In this document: positions 61,864 to 64,000 of the stretch, one piece after another
Layout of the letters: each line of letters opens with the position of its first letter
Numbering within the stretch: position 1 is the stretch's first letter
NCBI RefSeq assembly: GCF_010731655.1
Contig: NZ_AP022619.1
Span: forward strand, 4,836,001-4,900,000
Direction of reading: 5' to 3'
Origin: Mycobacterium paraseoulense
Lineage (GTDB): Bacteria; Actinomycetota; Actinomycetes; Mycobacteriales; Mycobacteriaceae
DNA length: 64,000 nt
Notes under the pieces: model-generated
What the model saw: only the letters and a program-made list of their open reading frames with translations
Databases searched by the model: none
What the model was told of the DNA's origin: nothing
Made by a program: the position numbers and the translations under genes

Positions 61864-64000
61864 ATGCGGTCACGCAGGGCCCTCGTCGCACTACTTGCGG
61901 CGTCGGTCGTCTTCATGGCATTCGTCGCAGCGGCGCCGCCCATCGCCTACGACGGTGAGCCCGGACTCGTGACCAACCCGGTCGATCACGTCGCCACGCT
62001 GATCGGCACCGGAACGGGCGGTCAGACGGTGGGGGAGATCAACAACTTCCCCGGCGCCACTGTGCCGTTCGGCATGGTGCAGTACTCGCCGGACACCGTC
62101 GGCAATTACGCCGGCTACAACTACGACAACCCGCGCTCGACCGGGTTCAGCATGACCCACGCCTCGGTGGGTTGCGCCGCGTTCGGTGACATCTCAATGC
62201 TGCCGACCACCAATGGAATTGGCTCGCAGCCGTGGAACGCCTGGGAACGGATCGCCCACGACGGCACCGAGCGCGGCGTGCCGGGCTACTACACGGTCCG
62301 GTTCCCGGGCACCGGGGTCAAGGCCGAGCTCACCGCCACCACGCGGACGGGCGTCGGCCGATTCAGCTATCCGCGCAACGGCCGCCCCGCGCTGCTACAC
62401 GTGCGTTCCGGGGCGTCGTTGGCGGGCAACTCCCGCGCGACCATCCAGATCGGCCAGGACAACACCACGATCACCGGCTGGGCCACCAGCGGCGGATTCT
62501 GCGGCAAGAACAACACGTACACGGTCTATTTCGCGATGAAGTTCAGCCAGCCTTTCGTTTCCTACGGAGCCTGGGACGGCAATGCGGTGTATCCCGGTGC
62601 CCGCAGCGCAAATTCGCCGTACAGCGGCGGGTACGTGGAATTTCCGGCGGGAGCGGTGCTCGAGGTGCGGACCGCGATCTCCTACGTCGGTATCGACGGG
62701 GCGCGGGCGAACCTGGCGGCCGAGGGTTCGGCGAGCTTCGACGACGTGAGCCGCACGGCGTCGAGGATGTGGAACGCCGCGCTGTCGCGCATCTCGGTCG
62801 CCGGTCGCAACGCCGACGACCTGGAAACGTTCTACACCTCCCTGTATCGATCGCTGCTGCACCCCAACACCTTCAACGACGTGGACGGGCGTTACACCGG
62901 GTTCGACGGTGCCGTGCACACCGTGGCCGCGGGGCACACGCAGTACGCCAACTTCTCCGACTGGGACACCTACCGGTGCCTGGCGGCGTTGCAGGCGCTC
63001 CTCTTTCCGGACCGGGCCAGCGATATGGCCCAATCGCTCGTGAACGACGCCGAGCAGAGCGGAGCGCTGCCACGGTGGGCGCTGGCCAACGCCGCGACCG
63101 CGGAGATGAGCGGGGACAACGTGGTACCGCTCATCGCGAACTTCCACGCCTTCGGCGCCCAGGACTTCGACACCGGGGCGGCGCTGCGCTACATGGTGAA
63201 CGCGGCGACGAAAGGCGGTGTCGGGCTGGGCGGTTACGTCGAGCGACCGGGGATCGACACGTATCTGAAATTCGGCTACGCGCCGTTCTCCTTCGAGTTC
63301 CGCACCGATGGCTGGGTGGCCGACGCGTCGATCACGCTGGAGTGGTCGGTCGACGACTTCGCCATCTCGCGGTTCGCCGATTCGCTCGGTGACCCGGGCA
63401 CCGCCGCCGAATTCCAGCGCCGGTCCCAGTACTGGCAGAACCTGTTCAACCCGACCACCCGATACATTTCGCCGCGCAACTGGACCAGCTTCTTCCGCGC
63501 CGGTCCCGCGTTCGTGGTGTCCCCCTCCGATTTCGGCCAGGTCGGCTTCGACGAGGGCAACGCCACGCAGTACGTGTGGTGGGTGCCGCACAACGTGGCC
63601 GGCCTGGTGACCGCGCTCGGCGGCCGGCAGGCGGTGGCCGGGCGGCTCGACGGCTTCACCAAGAAACTCAACGTCGGTCCCAACGAGCCCTACCTGTGGG
63701 CCGGCAACGAACCCGGGTTCGGGGTGCCGTGGCTGTACAACTACATCGGTCAGCCGTGGAAGACGCAGCGCACGGTCGACCGGGTGCGCGGCCTGTTCGG
63801 CCCGACGGCCGACGGGGAGCCGGGCAACGACGATCTCGGCGCGATGGCCAGCTGGTACGTCTGGGCGGCCCTGGGCCTCTATCCGAGCACTCCGGGAACA
63901 TCGATACTCACCGTGGGCGCACCGCTGTTCGACCGTGCCGTGATCACGCTTCCCCACGGCAACGCCATTCGGATCTCCGCACCGGGCGCGTCCGGACCGC
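61864..64000 (+). CDS. Exported GH92 alpha-mannosidase (3' end cut)
   Basis: 712 codons lie in the window and the frame runs off the right edge; H37Rv Rv0584 is about 877 aa. A signal peptide ([19 protein letters not shown]) precedes the GH92 fold. Family motifs: [18 protein letters not shown] near 60, [15 protein letters not shown] near 562, [18 protein letters not shown] near 616, and [20 protein letters not shown] near 655. These cover the acid, calcium and sugar sites of GH92 exo-alpha-mannosidases. It would trim mannose from lipomannan-type glycans or host glycans outside the cell. ATG 61864 start. Confidence 0.92.
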   Translation, partial: MRSRRALVALLAASVVFMAFVAAAPPIAYDGEPGLVTNPVDHVATLIGTGTGGQTVGEINNFPGATVPFGMVQYSPDTVGNYAGYNYDNPRSTGFSMTHASVGCAAFGDISMLPTTNGIGSQPWNAWERIAHDGTERGVPGYYTVRFPGTGVKAELTATTRTGVGRFSYPRNGRPALLHVRSGASLAGNSRATIQIGQDNTTITGWATSGGFCGKNNTYTVYFAMKFSQPFVSYGAWDGNAVYPGARSANSPYSGGYVEFPAGAVLEVRTAISYVGIDGARANLAAEGSASFDDVSRTASRMWNAALSRISVAGRNADDLETFYTSLYRSLLHPNTFNDVDGRYTGFDGAVHTVAAGHTQYANFSDWDTYRCLAALQALLFPDRASDMAQSLVNDAEQSGALPRWALANAATAEMSGDNVVPLIANFHAFGAQDFDTGAALRYMVNAATKGGVGLGGYVERPGIDTYLKFGYAPFSFEFRTDGWVADASITLEWSVDDFAISRFADSLGDPGTAAEFQRRSQYWQNLFNPTTRYISPRNWTSFFRAGPAFVVSPSDFGQVGFDEGNATQYVWWVPHNVAGLVTALGGRQAVAGRLDGFTKKLNVGPNEPYLWAGNEPGFGVPWLYNYIGQPWKTQRTVDRVRGLFGPTADGEPGNDDLGAMASWYVWAALGLYPSTPGTSILTVGAPLFDRAVITLPHGNAIRISAPGASGP

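Overview
The window is high-GC DNA from a slow-growing Mycobacterium, probably of the M. avium type. The evidence is a PE/PPE pair, GTG starts, many cytochromes P450, LpqN-type lipoproteins, and a backbone that runs in the order I recall for M. tuberculosis H37Rv Rv0556-Rv0584: mgtA, menG, DUF732 protein, menJ, grcC1, htpX, gpsA, flavin monooxygenase, YajQ, tRNA-Tyr, cyp135B-like, galT-galK, Mut7-C protein, lpqN, GH92. The genus call is strong; the species is not resolved. H37Rv comparisons are from memory.

Region 1 (1-2209): end of a membrane protein gene, mannosyltransferase mgtA, and an FHA-HTH regulator. Region 2 (2222-9680) is the most unusual part, a compact RiPP (ribosomally made, modified peptide) locus between mgtA and menG. 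It encodes an ECF sigma factor with a C-terminal zinc-finger-like motif, two cysteine-free Gly/Thr-rich precursor peptides with double-glycine leaders, a full-length LanB dehydratase, a C39-peptidase ABC exporter and a miniature HlyD-like protein. No LanC cyclase is present. Three promoters with the same bipartite motif (GTCACS-N16-GCTCCTACC) stand before both precursors and before the transporter operon, and a strong hairpin follows each precursor. The predicted product is a dehydrobutyrine-rich peptide without lanthionine rings.

Region 3 (9776-22440) is mostly backbone: SDR, menG, menJ and grcC1 (divergent, start codons 15 bases apart), htpX, a hicB antitoxin gene broken by an early stop and preceded by twin palindromes, a SulP permease, gpsA, PE/PPE, a flavin monooxygenase and YajQ.

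Region 4 (22506-49100) follows tRNA-Tyr and is accessory relative to H37Rv. It holds a lipid operon (acyl-AMP ligase/ACP/reductase, ferritin-like diiron protein, alpha/beta hydrolase, flavin/2Fe-2S reductase). Next come a CDF metal exporter, a two-component system with 11-bp direct-repeat sites, and a cluster of small, probably copper-controlled genes: two perfect TACCC-N5-GGGTA boxes, a 38-aa metallothionein-like gene and two small secreted proteins. A lipoprotein with two rubrerythrin-like domains is translationally coupled to a P-type ATPase, followed by hydrolases, a P450, an MFS transporter and an NYN-domain protein.

Region 5 (49151-64000): cyp135B-like P450, flavin monooxygenase, MerR regulator with divergent small genes, CYP125-like P450, FUSC membrane protein, an uninterrupted galT with galK, Mut7-C RNase-like protein, FDOR-like protein, lpqN, and a GH92 mannosidase cut by the window edge. 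No rRNA gene, insertion sequence or CRISPR array was seen.
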